64,000 bases of DNA from Cherax quadricarinatus. Its lineage: Eukaryota > Arthropoda > Malacostraca > Decapoda > Parastacidae. The notes below the pieces were generated by a model. That model was given only the letters and a program-made list of their open reading frames with translations, was not told the origin of the DNA and did not search any database. Positions within the stretch are counted from its first letter, which is position 1. Each line of letters opens with the position of its first letter. The stretch lies in contig NW_027195362.1 in the NCBI RefSeq assembly GCF_038502225.1, positions 70,001-134,000 of the forward strand, written 5' to 3'. This document shows positions 45,104-56,474 of this stretch, in pieces. A program made the translations under genes and the position numbers.

Positions 45104-48007
45104 CTGAGACCCACATAAAGGATCACTTGGACAATGAAATATGGATCCCAGGTTACAACCTATACAGATGTGACAGAGTGAACAGGCAAAAGGGGGGGGG
45201 AGGTTGGCCTGTACATTGCAGAGTCACTTGTTTGCACAGAACTGCTTAATGCCTCAAATGACGTAGTGGAAGTTTTAGCAGTAAAGGTCGAGAACCAAAA
45301 CCTAGTCATTGTGGTAGTCTACAAGCCTCCGGATGCAACATCCCAGCAATTCCAGGAACAGCTGTTAAAAATTGACCACTGTCTGGAAAATCTTCCAGCT
45401 CCTGCACCCAACATCTTGCTCCTGGGGGATTTCAACTTAAGGCACCTAAAATGGAGGAATATAGCAAATAATATTGTTGCAGAAATAACACCAGGAGGCA
45501 GCTCTGATGAAAACTCACACTCACACGAGCTTTTAAATCTCTGCACAAAATTCAATTTAAACCAGCAAATAATAGAGCCTACTAGACTGGAGAATACACT
45601 AGACCTCATATTCACTAACAATGATGATCTGATAAGAAATGTCACCATATCAAAAACAATATACTCAGATCACAACATAATTGAGGTTCAGACATGTATG
45701 CGAGGAGCCCCAGACCGACAAAATGAGACTAGTCACGAGGGAGCATTCACCAAATTCAACTTCAATAACAAAAACATAAAGTGGGACCAAGTAAACCAAG
45801 TCCTAACCGATATAAGCTGGGAAGATATACTAAGCAACACAGACCCAAACTTATGCCTAGAACAGATTAACTCGGTGGCACTCGATGTATGCACAAGGCT
45901 TATTCCTCTAAGAAAAAGGAGGAGTAGATGTAAAATAGAAAGAGACAGGCGCTCCCTTTACAGGCGACGGAAAAGAATAACAGAGCGGCTAAAAGAGGTC
46001 AATATATCTGAAATGCGCAGGGAGACACTGGTCAGAGAAATAGCAAGCATCGAACTTAAGCTAAAAGAATCCTTTAGGAGTCAGGAATCGCGGGAAGAAC
46101 TAAAAGCTATAAATGAAATCGAAAGAAACCCAAAGTATTTCTTCTCCTATGCCAAATCAAAATCGAGAACAACGCCCAGTATTGGGCCCCTACTTAAACA
46201 AGATGGGTCCTACACAGATGACAGCAAGGAAATGAGTGAGCTACTCAAGTCCCAATATGACTCAGTTTTTAGCAAGCCGCTAACCAGACTGAGAGTCGAA
46301 GATCAAAATGAATTTTTTATGAGAGAGCCACAAAATTTGATTAACACAAGCCTATCCGATGTTATCCTGACGCCAAATGACTTCGAACAGGCGATAAATG
46401 ACATGCCCATGCACTCTGCCCCAGGGCCAGACTCATGGAACTCTGTGTTCATCAAGAACTGCAAGAAGCCCCTATCACGAGCCTTTTCCATCCTATGGAG
46501 AGGGAGCATGGACACGGGGGTCGTCCCTCAGTTACTAAAAACAACAGACATAGCCCCACTCCACAAAGGGGGCAGTAAAGCAACAGCAAAGAACTACAGA
46601 CCAATAGCACTAACATCCCATATCATAAAAATCTTTGAAAGGGTCCTAAGAAGCAAGATCACCACCCATCTAGAAACCCATCAGTTACACAACCCAGGGC
46701 AACATGGGTTTAGAACAGGTCGCTCCTGTCTGTCTCAACTACTGGATCACTACGACAAGGTCCTAAATGCACTAGAAGACAAAACGAATGCAGATGTAAT
46801 ATATACAGACTTTGCAAAAGCCTTCGACAAGTGTGACCATGGCGTAATAGCGCACAAAATGCGCGCTAAAGGAATAACAGGAAAAGTCGGTCGATGGATC
46901 TATAATTTCCTCACTAACAGAACACAGAGAGTAGTCGTCAACAGAGTAAAGTCCGAGGCAGCTACGGTGAAAAGCTCTGTTCCACAAGGCACAGTACAAG
47001 CTCCCATCTTGTTCCTCATCCTCATATCCGACATAGACAAGGATGTCAGCCACAGCACAGTGTCTTCCTTTGCAGATGACACCCGAATCTGCATGACAGT
47101 GTCTTCCATTGCAGACACTGCAAGGCTCCAGGCGGACATCAACCAAATCTTTCAGTGGGCTGCAGAAAACAATATGAAGTTCAACGATGAGAAATTTCAA
47201 TTACTCAGATATGGTAAACATGAGGAAATTAAATCTTCATCAGAGTACAAAACAAATTCTGGCCACAAAATAGAGCGAAACACCAACGTCAAAGACCTGG
47301 GAGTGATTATGTCGGAGGATCTCACCTTCAAGGACCATAACATTGTATCAATCGCATCTGCTAGGAAAATGACAGGATGGATAATGAGAACCTTCAAAAC
47401 TAGGGAGGCCAAGCCCATGATGACACTCTTCAGGTCACTTGTTCTATCTAGGCTGGAATATTGCTGCACTCTAACAGCACCTTTCAAGGCAGGTGAAATT
47501 GCCGACCTAGAAAATGTACAGAGAACTTTCACGGCGCGCATAACGGAGATAAAACACCTCAATTACTGGGAGCGCTTGAGGTTTCTAAACCTGTATTCCC
47601 TGGAACGCAGGAGGGAGAGATACATGATTATATACACCTGGAAAATCCTAGAGGGACTAGTACCGAACTTGCACACGAAAATCACTCACTACGAAAGCAA
47701 AAGACTTGGCAGACGATGCACCATCCCCCCAATGAAAAGCAGGGGTGTCACTAGCACGTTAAGAGACCATACAATAAGTGTCAGGGGCCCGAGACTGTTC
47801 AACTGCCTCCCAGCACACATAAGGGGGATTACCAACAGACCCCTGGCAGTCTTCAAGCTGGCACTGGACAAGCACCTAAAGTCAGTTCCTGATCAGCCGG
47901 GCTGTGGCTCGTACGTTGGTTTGCGTGCAGCCAGCAGCAACAGCCTGGTTGATCAGGCGCTGATCCTCCAGGAGGCCTGGTCACGGACCGGGCCGCGGGG
48001 GCGTTGA
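45104..48007 (+). pseudogene. LINE family A ORF2 (endonuclease plus RT), single frameshift
   Basis: Reads LTETHIKDHLDNEIWIPGY, then breaks at a G9 run (45192-45200). From 45203 it is open to 48007 without a stop. Endonuclease motifs: VVVYKPPDA, LLLGDFNLRHLKW, LDLIFTNND and YSDHNIIEV. A basic linker follows (RKRRSRCKIERDRRSLYRRR). RT: APGPDSWNSVFIKNC, NYRPIALTSHIIKIFERV, QHGFRTGRSCLSQLL, IYTDFAKAFDKCDHG (A), SVPQGTVQAPILF (B), SSFADDTRICM (C, FADD 47069-47080), MKFNDEKFQLL (D) and VKDLGVIMS. The C-terminal domain ends in TGPRGR. Except for the missing 5' part and the homopolymer shift it is intact, so this is a young insertion. Confidence 0.92.
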
Positions 48008-48041
48008 CCCCCGAAACTCTCTCCAGGTAAACTCCATGTAA
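45104..48041 (+). mobile_element. LINE family A, 5'-truncated copy inserted in the 44-bp minisatellite
   Basis: 2.94 kb interrupting one array. Its 5' end lies within the endonuclease (LTETHIKDHL) and its 3' end carries CTCTCCAGGTAAACTCCATGTAA. Left flank ends ...CATTCACTCA and the right flank resumes at ACAACAGTAACACC. About 10 bp of the 44-bp unit is missing rather than duplicated across the insertion, although array slippage could have altered this. It belongs to the CR1/L2 assemblage; the clade is not assigned. Other pieces of this family are at 1-436, 8381-11420, 40095-40380 and 55650-55718. Confidence 0.92.
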
Positions 48042-48690
48042 ACAACAGTAACACCTGCCATCCAAGACATTCACTCAGGAGAGTGACAACAGTAACACCT
48101 GCCATCCAAGACATTCACTCAGGAGAGTGATAACAGTAACACCTGCCATCCAAGACATTCACTCAGGAGAGTGATAACAGTAACACCTGCCATCCAAGAC
48201 ATTCACTCAGGAGAGTGATAACAGTAACACCTGCCATCCAAGACATTCACTCAGGAGAGTGATAACAGTAACACCTGCCATCCAAGACATTCACTCAGGA
48301 GAGTGATAACAGTAACACCTGCCATCCAAGACATTCACTCAGGAGAGTGATAACAGTAACACCTGCCATCCAAGACATTCACTCAGGAGAGTGATAACAG
48401 TAACACCTGCCATCCAAGACATTCACTCAGGAGAGTGATAACAGTAACACCTGCCATCCAAGATATTCACTCAGGAGAGTGATAACAGTAACACCTGCCA
48501 TCCAAGACATTCACTCAGGAGAGTGACAACAGTAACACCTGCCATCCAAGACATTCACTCAGGAGAGTGACAACAGTAACACCTGCCATCCAAGACATTC
48601 ACTCAGGAGAGTGACAACAGTAACACCTGCCATCCAAGACATTCACTCAGGAGAGTGATAACAGTAACACCTGCCGTCCCAGACATTCAT
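48042..48690. repeat. 44-bp minisatellite, right segment (about 15 copies)
   Basis: Same unit as 44655-45103, but most copies here have GATAACAG instead of GACAACAG, and none has ATTTACTC. The two sides have therefore homogenised separately or were already different. Confidence 0.97.
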
Positions 48691-48872
48691 TATAATAAGG
48701 AATAACGACACTATAATATTAAAATTCACTCAGGTCAAGAATTACACCAACACTATCTTCCAAACATTCACTTAGGTCAAGAATGTTCCTCACATCCACT
48801 TCCTGTTACCTTCAACAGCTCGGTACAGCAGTAAACAGAGAAATGACGTTCCACTGGTTGATAAACATGTCT

Positions 48873-49235
48873 CGTGTCCCGTAGCTCGGTTGGTAGCACA
48901 CTCAGTTCAGACACTGGGGTCCTGGGATCGATCCCTGGTATGGGTGGAAACATTATAACTTATATCAATAAGACACCTGCTGTCCCTGCTCACCCATCAG
49001 TTTTATAGGTACCTAGGTGTTAGTGGACTGGTGTGGGTCGCATCCTGGAACAAAACTGACCTAATTTCCCCGAAATGCTCAACATAACAAGGAACTTTCT
49101 ATATAGTAGTATGTTACTGATGTCAGCTATGGTCTGTATACCTTGTACATGTACTGGTATACCTTGTACATGTACTGGTATACCTTGTACATGTACTGGT
49201 ATACCTGGCAGAAACAAAGATTATCATTATCTGAA
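48873..49235 (+). mobile_element. tRNA-derived SINE with internal 21-bp triplication
   Basis: The head GTGTCCCGTAGCTCGGTTGG includes an A box (about 48892) and a B box GGGATCGATCCC (48924-48935). The body includes CTGCTCACCCATCAGTTTTA and GGTCGCATCCTGGAACAAAA. TATACCTTGTACATGTACTGG is present three times in tandem (49138-49200), where the relative at 61387-61600 has it once. The tail is ACAAAGATTATCATTATC. The 180 bp before it (48691-48872) are unassigned. Confidence 0.85.
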
Positions 49236-49595
49236 ATTTAAACTTGCATATCTCTAACCTTAGCAATTCAAAGACTGTTATTTCTTCAGTAAGGTATCAC
49301 TTGGGCATCCTGTCTTTTCCTCCTTGATTGCCCTTGATGCAAAATATGGTAGAGGTAAAAGTCACGTTCTCACCCGCATGCTGAAGCAAGCATGAACACG
49401 CCCACAGTTCCTGTGTCGTAGCTCTCGTCTCCTCGTGGGAATGATCGCAACAACTTACAATACTTCCGTCACTGAAGGTCACACTCTAGAATATAATATT
49501 CATTGTTGGGATGAACTTGCAATTCTTTTAAACACTTCAGATTTATTATTTACTTTGTAGGACAAAGTTTGCAACGTTGAGCATGCAAAAATACC

Positions 49596-49596
<1 letters not shown>
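49236..49596. other. No recognisable feature
   Basis: About 360 bp of unique-looking sequence; no feature is supported. Confidence 0.5.

Positions 49597-49634
<38 letters not shown>
49597..49634. repeat. (CA)n microsatellite
   Basis: About 18 CA units shortly before a family B LINE fragment. Confidence 0.97.
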
Positions 49635-49636
<2 letters not shown>

Positions 49637-49668
49637 CAATGGCAGTCGTAGAGCCAGAAATTAATATG

Positions 49669-51249
49669 TACAGGTGAGAAGGGAGGCCCAACGACAATAC
49701 GAAAATGACATAGCAGCGAAAGCCAAATCTGACCCGAAGCTGTTGTACAGCCACATCAGGAGGAAAACAACAGTCAAGGACCAGGTAATCAGGCTAAGGA
49801 TGGAAGGAGAGATCACAAGAAACGACCGAGAAGTATGTGAGGAACTCAACATGAGATGCAAAGAAGTGCTCACAGAGGAGACAGAAGGGACTCCAGAAAG
49901 ACAGAGAGGTGGGGTACACCACCAAGTGTTGGACACAGTACACACAACCGAGGAAGAAGTGAAGAGGCTGTTAAGTGAGCTAGACAACTCAAAGGCAATG
50001 GAGCCAGATAACATCTCTCCATGGGTCCTGAGAGAGGGAGCAGAGACACTATGTGTACCCTTAACAACAATATTCAATATATCTATCGAAACAGGGAGAT
50101 TGCCTGAGGCATGGAAGACAGCAAATGTAGTCCCAATCTTTAAAAAAGGGGACAGACATGAAGCACTAAACTACAGACCAGTGTCACTGACATGTATAGT
50201 ATTCAAAGTCATGGAAAAGATTATCAGGAGAAGAGTGGTGGAACACTGAGAAAGAAATGAGCTTATCAACAACAGCCAACATGGTTTCAGGGACGGGAAA
50301 TCTTGTGTCACACACCTACTGGAGTTCTATGACAGGGTGACAGCAGTAAGACAAGAGAGAAAGGGGTGGGTAGATTGCATTTTCTTGGAATGTAAGAAGG
50401 CGTTTGACACAGTTCCACACAAGAGATTAGTGCTAAAGCTTGAAGACCAGGCAGGGATAACAGGGCAGGCACTACAAGGGATCAGGGAATACCTGTCAAG
50501 AAGACAGCAGCGAGTCATGGTACGAGGCGAGGTGTCAGAGTGGGCGCCTGTGACGAGTGGGGTTCCACAGGCGTCAGTCCTAGGACCGGTGATGTTTCTG
50601 GTATTTGTGAACGACATAACGGAAGGAAGAATCACCGATGTGTCCCTGTTTGCAGATGATGTGAAGTTGATGAGAAGACCAGGCAGAACTACAAAGGGAT
50701 TTGGACAGGCTGCAGTCCTGGTCCAGCAATTGGCTCCTGGAGTTCAATCCCACCAAGTGCAAGGTCATGAAGATTGGGGAAGGGCAAAGAAGACTGCAGA
50801 CGGAGTACAGTCTAGAGGACCAGAGGCTACAAACTTCACTCAAGGAAAAAGATCTTGGGGTGAGTATAAAACCAGGCACATCTCCTGAGGTGCACATCAA
50901 CCAAATAACTGCTGCAGCATATGGGAGCCTAGCAAACATAAGAACAGCATTCCGCCATCTTAATAAGGAATCGTTCAGGACCCTGTACACCGTGTACGTT
51001 AAGCCCATATTGGAGTATGCGGCACCAGTTTGGAACCCACATCTAGCCAAGCACGTCAAGAAACTAGACAATGTGCAAAGGTTTACAACAAGACTACTCC
51101 CAGAGCTAAGGGGTCTGTCCTACGAGGAGAGGTTAAGGGAAATCGACCTGAAGACACTATATGATAGGAGAAATAGGGGAGACATGATAATGTCATATAA
51201 AATACTAAGAGGAATTCACAAGATGGACAGAAACAGAATGTTCCAGAGA
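49669..51249 (+). pseudogene. LINE family B copy, RT region, broken
   Basis: 5'-truncated, starting REAQRQYENDIA. RT blocks: MEPDNISPWVLREGAETLC, NYRPVSLTCIV, a TGA replacing Trp at 50247-50249, QHGFRDGKSC, LECKKAFDTVPHKRLV (A), SGVPQASVLGPVMF (B) and SLFADDVKLMRR (C). A frameshift near 50690 then leads to LLEFNPTKCKVMKIG and the C-terminal domain to RNRMFQR. At 51250 it changes abruptly into a second family B copy at an upstream RT position, so its own 3' end is missing. Confidence 0.9.
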
Positions 51250-52615
51250 TGTCGAGTGGGGTTCCACAAGGTTCAGTCCTAGGCCCGGTGCTGTTTCCTG
51301 TATACGTGAATGACATGTTGGAAGGAATAGATTCAGAAGTGCCACTGGTCGCTGATGATGTGAAACTGATGAGGAGAATACAAGTGGGCGAGAATCAGTT
51401 AAGATTACAAGGGGATCTGGACGGACTACAAGTATGGTCAGACAAATGGCTCCTGGAGTTTAACTCCAGTAAGTGTAAGGTCATGAAGATTTGGGAAGGA
51501 CACAGAATACCGGAAACGGAGTACAGGTTAGGAAACCAACAGCTGCAAACGTCAATTAAAGAAAAGGATCTTGGGGTAAGCATTATAACGAACATATCCC
51601 CTGAGGCACACATCAATCAAATAACTGCTGCAGTATATGGGAGAATGGCAAACCTGAGATTGATGTTTAGTCATCTGAGTAAGGAGTCATTCACGACATT
51701 GTACACCGTGTACTTAAGGCCTATACTGGAACATGCAGCGCCAGTATGGAACCCTCACTTAGTCAAACATGTCACGAAATTGGAGAAAGTGCAAAAATTT
51801 GCAACACGATTAGTCCCGGAACTGAGGGGTATGTCTTATGAGGAAAGATTAAGGGAACTCAACCTGATGACTCTAGAGGATAGGAGGGATAGAGGGGACA
51901 TGATAACGTATAAAATACTGAGAGGCATTGACAAGGTGGACAAGGATCGAATGTTTCAGAGATGGTATACAGAAACAAGGGGACACAGTTGGAAGCTGAA
52001 AACCCAGATGAGTCATAAGGATGTTAGGATTGTAGATGGATGGTTCAGAGAACCGACATGTTGATAAATTAGACACACTGCAACTTCTTGGGATCTTAAT
52101 ACTTAGGAATTCTTCTCTTGCCTAATTCTTGGGCACGACCTACTTCCACATTGAACAAATGTGACACTACCTATGACTGCTACACCTCTCCTGCCATACG
52201 GTTTATAAGCTGCTTCTCCGCTCATATGCCGTATTCTACTCAAGATTGATGGACTGAACACATCGACTCAAGGTTGAGGGACTGATTACCTCATTCTCCT
52301 CCTGTTCTTCAAGTTTCTCCTACGTATGGACTGATGAAGTCACTGTGTGGCGAAACGTTTCCTCAATAAAGATACCCAAGAGTTGCACATGTGTCTAATT
52401 TATCAATCAAGGATGTTAGGAAGTATTTCTTTAGTCTTAGAGTTGTCAGGAACTGGAATAATCTGGAGAGTGAAGTAGTGGAAGCAAGTTCCATAAATAG
52501 CTTTAAGAAGAGGTATGACAAAGATCATGGAGCAGGGAGAGAATGAATTAGTATCGAACAGTGAAGAGGCGGGGCCAGGAGCTATGACTCGACCCCTGCA
52601 ACCACATATAGGTGA
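51250..52615 (+). pseudogene. LINE family B copy, 5'-truncated at RT motif B, split by a retroposon
   Basis: Starts SSGVPQGSVLGPVLFPVYVN, then VADDVKLMRR (motif C with Val in place of Phe), LLEFNSSKCKVMKIWEG, and reads to KDVR at 52028. A 380-bp retroposon intervenes and the LINE resumes at 52409 with a duplicated KDVR and SLRVVRNWNNLESE, ending in the family 3' UTR (GACTCGACCCCTGCAACCAC, then ATATAGGTGAGTAC). It is closer in sequence to the copy at 1295-5205 than to its left neighbour. Confidence 0.9.
52017..52420 (+). mobile_element. Palindromic retroposon copy 2 with 12-bp target duplication
   Basis: AAGGATGTTAGG at 52017-52028 and 52409-52420 flanks a 380-bp insert in a family B LINE. 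It begins GGTTCAGAGAACCGACATG about 13 bp in and ends GAAACGTTTCCTCAATAAAG ... CTAATTTATCAATC. It shares its termini with 42343-42645 but has a longer middle. Confidence 0.92.
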
Positions 52616-53347
52616 GTACATAATATGTAAGGTTACGGAGAAAACTGTCAGGAGAAAAATTGTCGAGCACCTGTTTCTCGAGGTGATAAATCCGGTGTAA
52701 CAGGTCAGCTAAAGTTGTATGACAAGGTATCAAAAGTTAGGCAGGAGAGAGAGAGGACGCTACTGTATGTTTGTCAAGTGCAAGAAGGTGCTCCTTACAG
52801 TACCCTACAAGAAAACTGGAGAAAATGGCAACAATACCATGGAAAACACTGCATTGGTTTAAGGAATAATTATCAGAAAGGAAACAAAGAATTGTGTGGG
52901 AGGTCGTGTCTGAATGTGCAAGAGGTGGCTAGTAGGGTTCCACAAGGAACTAGTACATTTCCTTTTAAATGTATGCTAATACACATTTATTGGCTATAAT
53001 TATAGAATTATTTTTAAAGGGGTGGACTTGTAAGCCAGTGAAAGGCCTCAGTCAGATGACCAGAAGCTCCAGCTGCGGGTCATCATATGATTAAGACAAC
53101 CGTCAGGAAACACTTGTCCTGTTTCCTGACAAACCTTACCTAACCTAACCTCTAAATATAAACGACATGACTGAGGAAAGCAAGTAACACGAGTCCCAGA
53201 GGCAAATTATGTGAAACTAATAGGAATACAAACAGGACTCGACCAGGAAAGACTGTCAATAGATCCAAATAATCTGCAGCAATGGTCGGACAAGTGTCTA
53301 TTAGAATTTAATCCCAGCCAACGAAATGTTAAGAATATCGGGGAGGG
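52616..53347 (+). pseudogene. LINE family B fragments, strongly decayed, with a small insertion
   Basis: 52621-53000 reads in pieces as CKVTEKTVRRKIVEH, VKCKKVLLTVPYKK and SRVPQGTSTFPF; 53167-53347 continues with NDMTEESK, QWSDKCLLEFNPSQRNVKNI. Between them, 53010-53160 is foreign: it contains a 10-bp hairpin (GTCAGGAAAC / GTTTCCTGAC) and ends ACCTTACCTAACCTAACC, probably a small mobile repeat. Confidence 0.75.
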
Positions 53348-53349
53348 AT

Positions 53350-53495
53350 CTGTATCTCAGTGGTGAGGTGATCTATATCAGTGGTGAGGTGATCCATATC
53401 AGTGGGTAGGTGATCCATATCTCAGTGGTTATGTGATCTATATCTCAGTGGTGAGGTGATCTATATCTCAGTGGTGAAGTGATCTATATCCTACA
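53350..53495. repeat. About 23-bp tandem repeat (about 6 copies)
   Basis: The unit is near TATATCTCAGTGGTGAGGTG plus ATC, with length variants of 21-24 bp. Confidence 0.85.
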
Positions 53496-53784
53496 ATGGT
53501 GTACCTAATGAGATCTCTGTTCCTGGTTAACTGAGATTATGATAGCATCCCTCAACTTTGAACAACTGTATCTTCAAGTTAAGGCAGAGTTAGAGGAAAC
53601 TAGAACAGATATTCAACGGCTTAAAAGGGCTATATGATTATTATTCCCAGAATAAGGAGGTCGATCCGTCTTGACAACATTATGTAAGGTAATGGGAACG
53701 ATCCTATCGTCTCAGTGCTGAAGTCAACGATGTTGGCAGGAATAGGAGTGAGGAACTGATAAGCAAGTATAGGTTAGTAATAGA

Positions 53785-54118
53785 TATGATTAGGAAGAAG
53801 GGAGGGGGGCCTTGTAGTATGTGGTATTATGATTAGAAAGAAGGGAGGGGACCTTGTAATATGTGGCATTATGATTAGGAAGAAGGGAGGGGACCTTGTA
53901 ATATGTAGTATTATGATTAGGAAGAAGGGAGGGGACCTTGTGATATGTGGTATTATGATTAGGAAGAAGGGAGGGGGACCTTGTGATATGTGGTATTATG
54001 ATTAGGAAGAAGGGAGGGGACCTTGTAATATGTGGTATTACGATTAGGAAGAAGGGAGGGCACCTTGTAATATTTGGTATTATGATTAGGGAGAAGGGAG
54101 GGCACCTTGTAATATATG
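53785..54118 (+). repeat. 42-bp minisatellite inside LINE ORF1 (about 8 copies)
   Basis: The unit ATGATTAGGAAGAAGGGAGG plus GGACCTTGTAATATGTGGTATT encodes MIRKKGGDLVICGI. The single-copy equivalent in family C is IIRKNGGRPVICGI (about 17113-17154). The unit is divisible by three, and the frame is kept through most of the array. Confidence 0.93.
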
Positions 54119-55649
54119 GAAAGGAGTTGGAATTGTCCAGGGCAATTGGTGTCAATTGCTGGCTTGAGAAACATTGTAAGGACATTGCAGTACTATTTAT
54201 AGAAAACTGGGACCTCATCTATGGAAGAAATAACATGTGTGCCAGAGATGGGGTTCACTCACCTAGAACAGCTCTGGGGCCACTGGCCAGTGGAGGGAGC
54301 TGTTAGGGCTTCAATCCAGGAATAGTTAGTTGTATGGAGTTTTCTTTGGGGAAATGGATTAAAGATTTCAATTATCAAGCTTATAATAATATGAGTTTTG
54401 GAATTACCGGCTATAGGCAGAATGAGATAGGGTTATTGGTGAATACTGGAAACTCAGTGGCATTAGTTGATGAGGACAGTAACAGAGATAATGGAGGAGC
54501 AGGGACGTGAAGGGAGAGGAGAGAGATGAGAATGGTTTTTATACATATACAAATAACAGTAGCAGCAGAAACAAGATGGATGAGATGAGATTAGTTGGAA
54601 GTGCAGGTAACATTGACATATCTGCCATAACCGAGATGTAGCTTAATATAAAAAAATCAGGACTAGTCTGCTGAATGTCACATTCAGGGTTTTAAGTTGT
54701 TTCACTTTGATAAAAATAACAGGAAGGGTGGTGGGGTGGCACTGCCTGTCAGAGAACACTTAAACTGCTGCGCATATAAAGTCATAAAGACAGAAAGAAC
54801 ATACAATGAGTCTGAGTAGAATTTTAGGAGGAGCATGAAAAATTAATTCTAGGCGTGACATACCGTCCCCCAAACTTGAATATATACCCAGCAGCCATGA
54901 ATAGGGACCAAGGGAGACTACGTTGGGAGGAAACTGATAAAGTTACAAGGCATGACAACGCAGTAATTCTAGGAGACTAACTTTAGTTAAACAGACTGGA
55001 ATTCCTTGACTGGGAATTTAAAATCAATGGACTTTCTTGAGGTCATTCAGAACCAACGAGGGGAAATAATATGTTTGATTTGACTCTAGCAAACAAGGAT
55101 ATCTTTATTTGATAGACAACTTATCAGTTACCTCCAGCATAGTCCCTGATTTTTGCTTAGCAGATTATAATGGGCTTAGAGAACACCTATCATCTGTAGA
55201 CCGGGGTAAGGAAAAGCACTATCAATATGACAGTGTTCTAAACAACACACACACTGCCCAAAGAACATTTATTCAGAAACAGAGAAATACGACTGAACAG
55301 AAATGATCCGAAACGGATCGATACACTTTTAGGGGATAAGAAAAGCTAAACAGAACTATGAAATTAAAGTTGCTAAGGATGTGAAAAACCCAAAAGGCTT
55401 TTTTCCAGGTATATAGAACAAAAAATGGAGAAAGTTAGGTACTCTGAAAACTAACTCTGTACAACTGATTGATAAAGATAATGAAATATACTCGGATTTT
55501 AATAATTTTCTCTCGTTTTCACACGAGACAAATGATATCCTGGTAAGTAACTTTTAAAGTTGACCATTTAAGCAAAATTAGTCCCTAGGTCCTGATGAAA
55601 ATTTTTCAATGGTTCTTAAAAAATATGAAATTGAACTTTGTGAACCATA

Positions 55650-55718
55650 CCTGGAGTATACCTGGAGGGTTTTCCGGGGGCCAATACCCTCGTGGTCCGG
55701 TCATGGACCGGCCCACGG
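55650..55718 (-). mobile_element. LINE family A 3'-tail fragment inside LINE family C
   Basis: On the plus strand ACCTGGAGTATACCTGGAGG, then TTTTCCGGGGGCCAATACCC and a GGTCCGGTCATGGACCGG stretch. This is the complement of the family A 3' end (47970-48035), at lower identity. It interrupts the family C ORF2 between ELCEP and the region before SNYRPV. Confidence 0.75.
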
Positions 55719-56270
55719 TACAGTGTATGAAATATCGAAGATGCCTAATTTAATTCGTATTTTTAAAGCAGAAAATAGGTCATTAGTGTCAAATTACCGT
55801 CCAGTTATTCTGACCTTAATTGTAGGCAATTTGCTAGAGTCAATTATAGCTGATATTATAAGCAAGCATCTTGATAAACGTTATTTGATCTATGATACTC
55901 AACATCAATTCACGAGGGGCCGTTCGGTAAAGTATTTGATGCAGATGGACACGATTAAGAGTACAATATAATTTATATGAGTATCAGAGTCTTAAAGAAA
56001 GTGACGAGTCCTGTCATAGACGCAGGAGTGGCTGACCAACAGGTGCAGAGTCCGCATAAATGAGGTGAAAACCAGGCGGGGATCAGTCACAAGTGGTGTT
56101 TCTCAGGGATTAGTTTTACGCCCGTTATTGTTCATTATATATATTAATGACCTTGACAAGGAAATAAGTGATGTAAACAAATTCGCTGAAGACACAAAGA
56201 TACAGGATAACATATTGTATAGAAGCTACGGAGCATCTGGATGATTTAGTTAACCTAGAATCAGTAAGTT

Positions 56271-56330
56271 TACATAGATTATCATACATAGATTATCATA
56301 CATAGATTATCATACATAGATTATCATACA
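56271..56330. repeat. 14-bp tandem repeat (4 copies)
   Basis: The unit is ACATAGATTATCAT, within the decayed family C ORF2. Confidence 0.9.
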
Positions 56331-56474
56331 CAGCAGCGAATGTGATCAGAAAAGTGGAAGACGCAGTTTAATATAGATAAAGGCACAGTTATATCTCGGG
56401 AATGTAAATACCGTTTGAACTTGAACATAGAGAATGCGAAAATAACATGAGAGTCTTGGTCAGCAGGAACCTGA

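Larger units (their letters stand above)
53540..56470 (+). pseudogene. LINE family C copy 2, heavily decayed
   Basis: ORF1 traces: EQLYLQVKAELEETRTDIQR, the SGNH region with GINCWLEKHCKD-like and RDGVHSPRT. ORF2 traces: ALPVREHLNCC, LNYGLREHLSS, a SNYRPVILTLIVGNLLESII block, QHQFTRGRS, SGVSQGLVLRPLLFIIYIND and FAEDTKI (motif C Asp to Glu), then VLVSRNLKP. It has many stops, deletions and insertions, including a 42-bp expansion (53785-54118) and a family A tail fragment (55650-55718). It ends where the 28-bp minisatellite begins. Confidence 0.88.

Noticed and set aside
44655..48690. 44-bp direct repeats as a possible CRISPR array
   Set aside because: Repeats are contiguous with no unique spacers, and the context is eukaryotic; this is a minisatellite split by a LINE.
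48886..48960. Functional tRNA gene
   Set aside because: It has A and B boxes, but acceptor and anticodon arms do not pair properly, and it continues into a SINE body with relatives elsewhere.
53135..53155. CCTAACCTAACC as telomeric repeat (arthropod TTAGG type)
   Set aside because: Only two to three units, inside a decayed LINE and a small insertion; too short to indicate a telomere. The same holds for TTAGGTTAGG near 5208.
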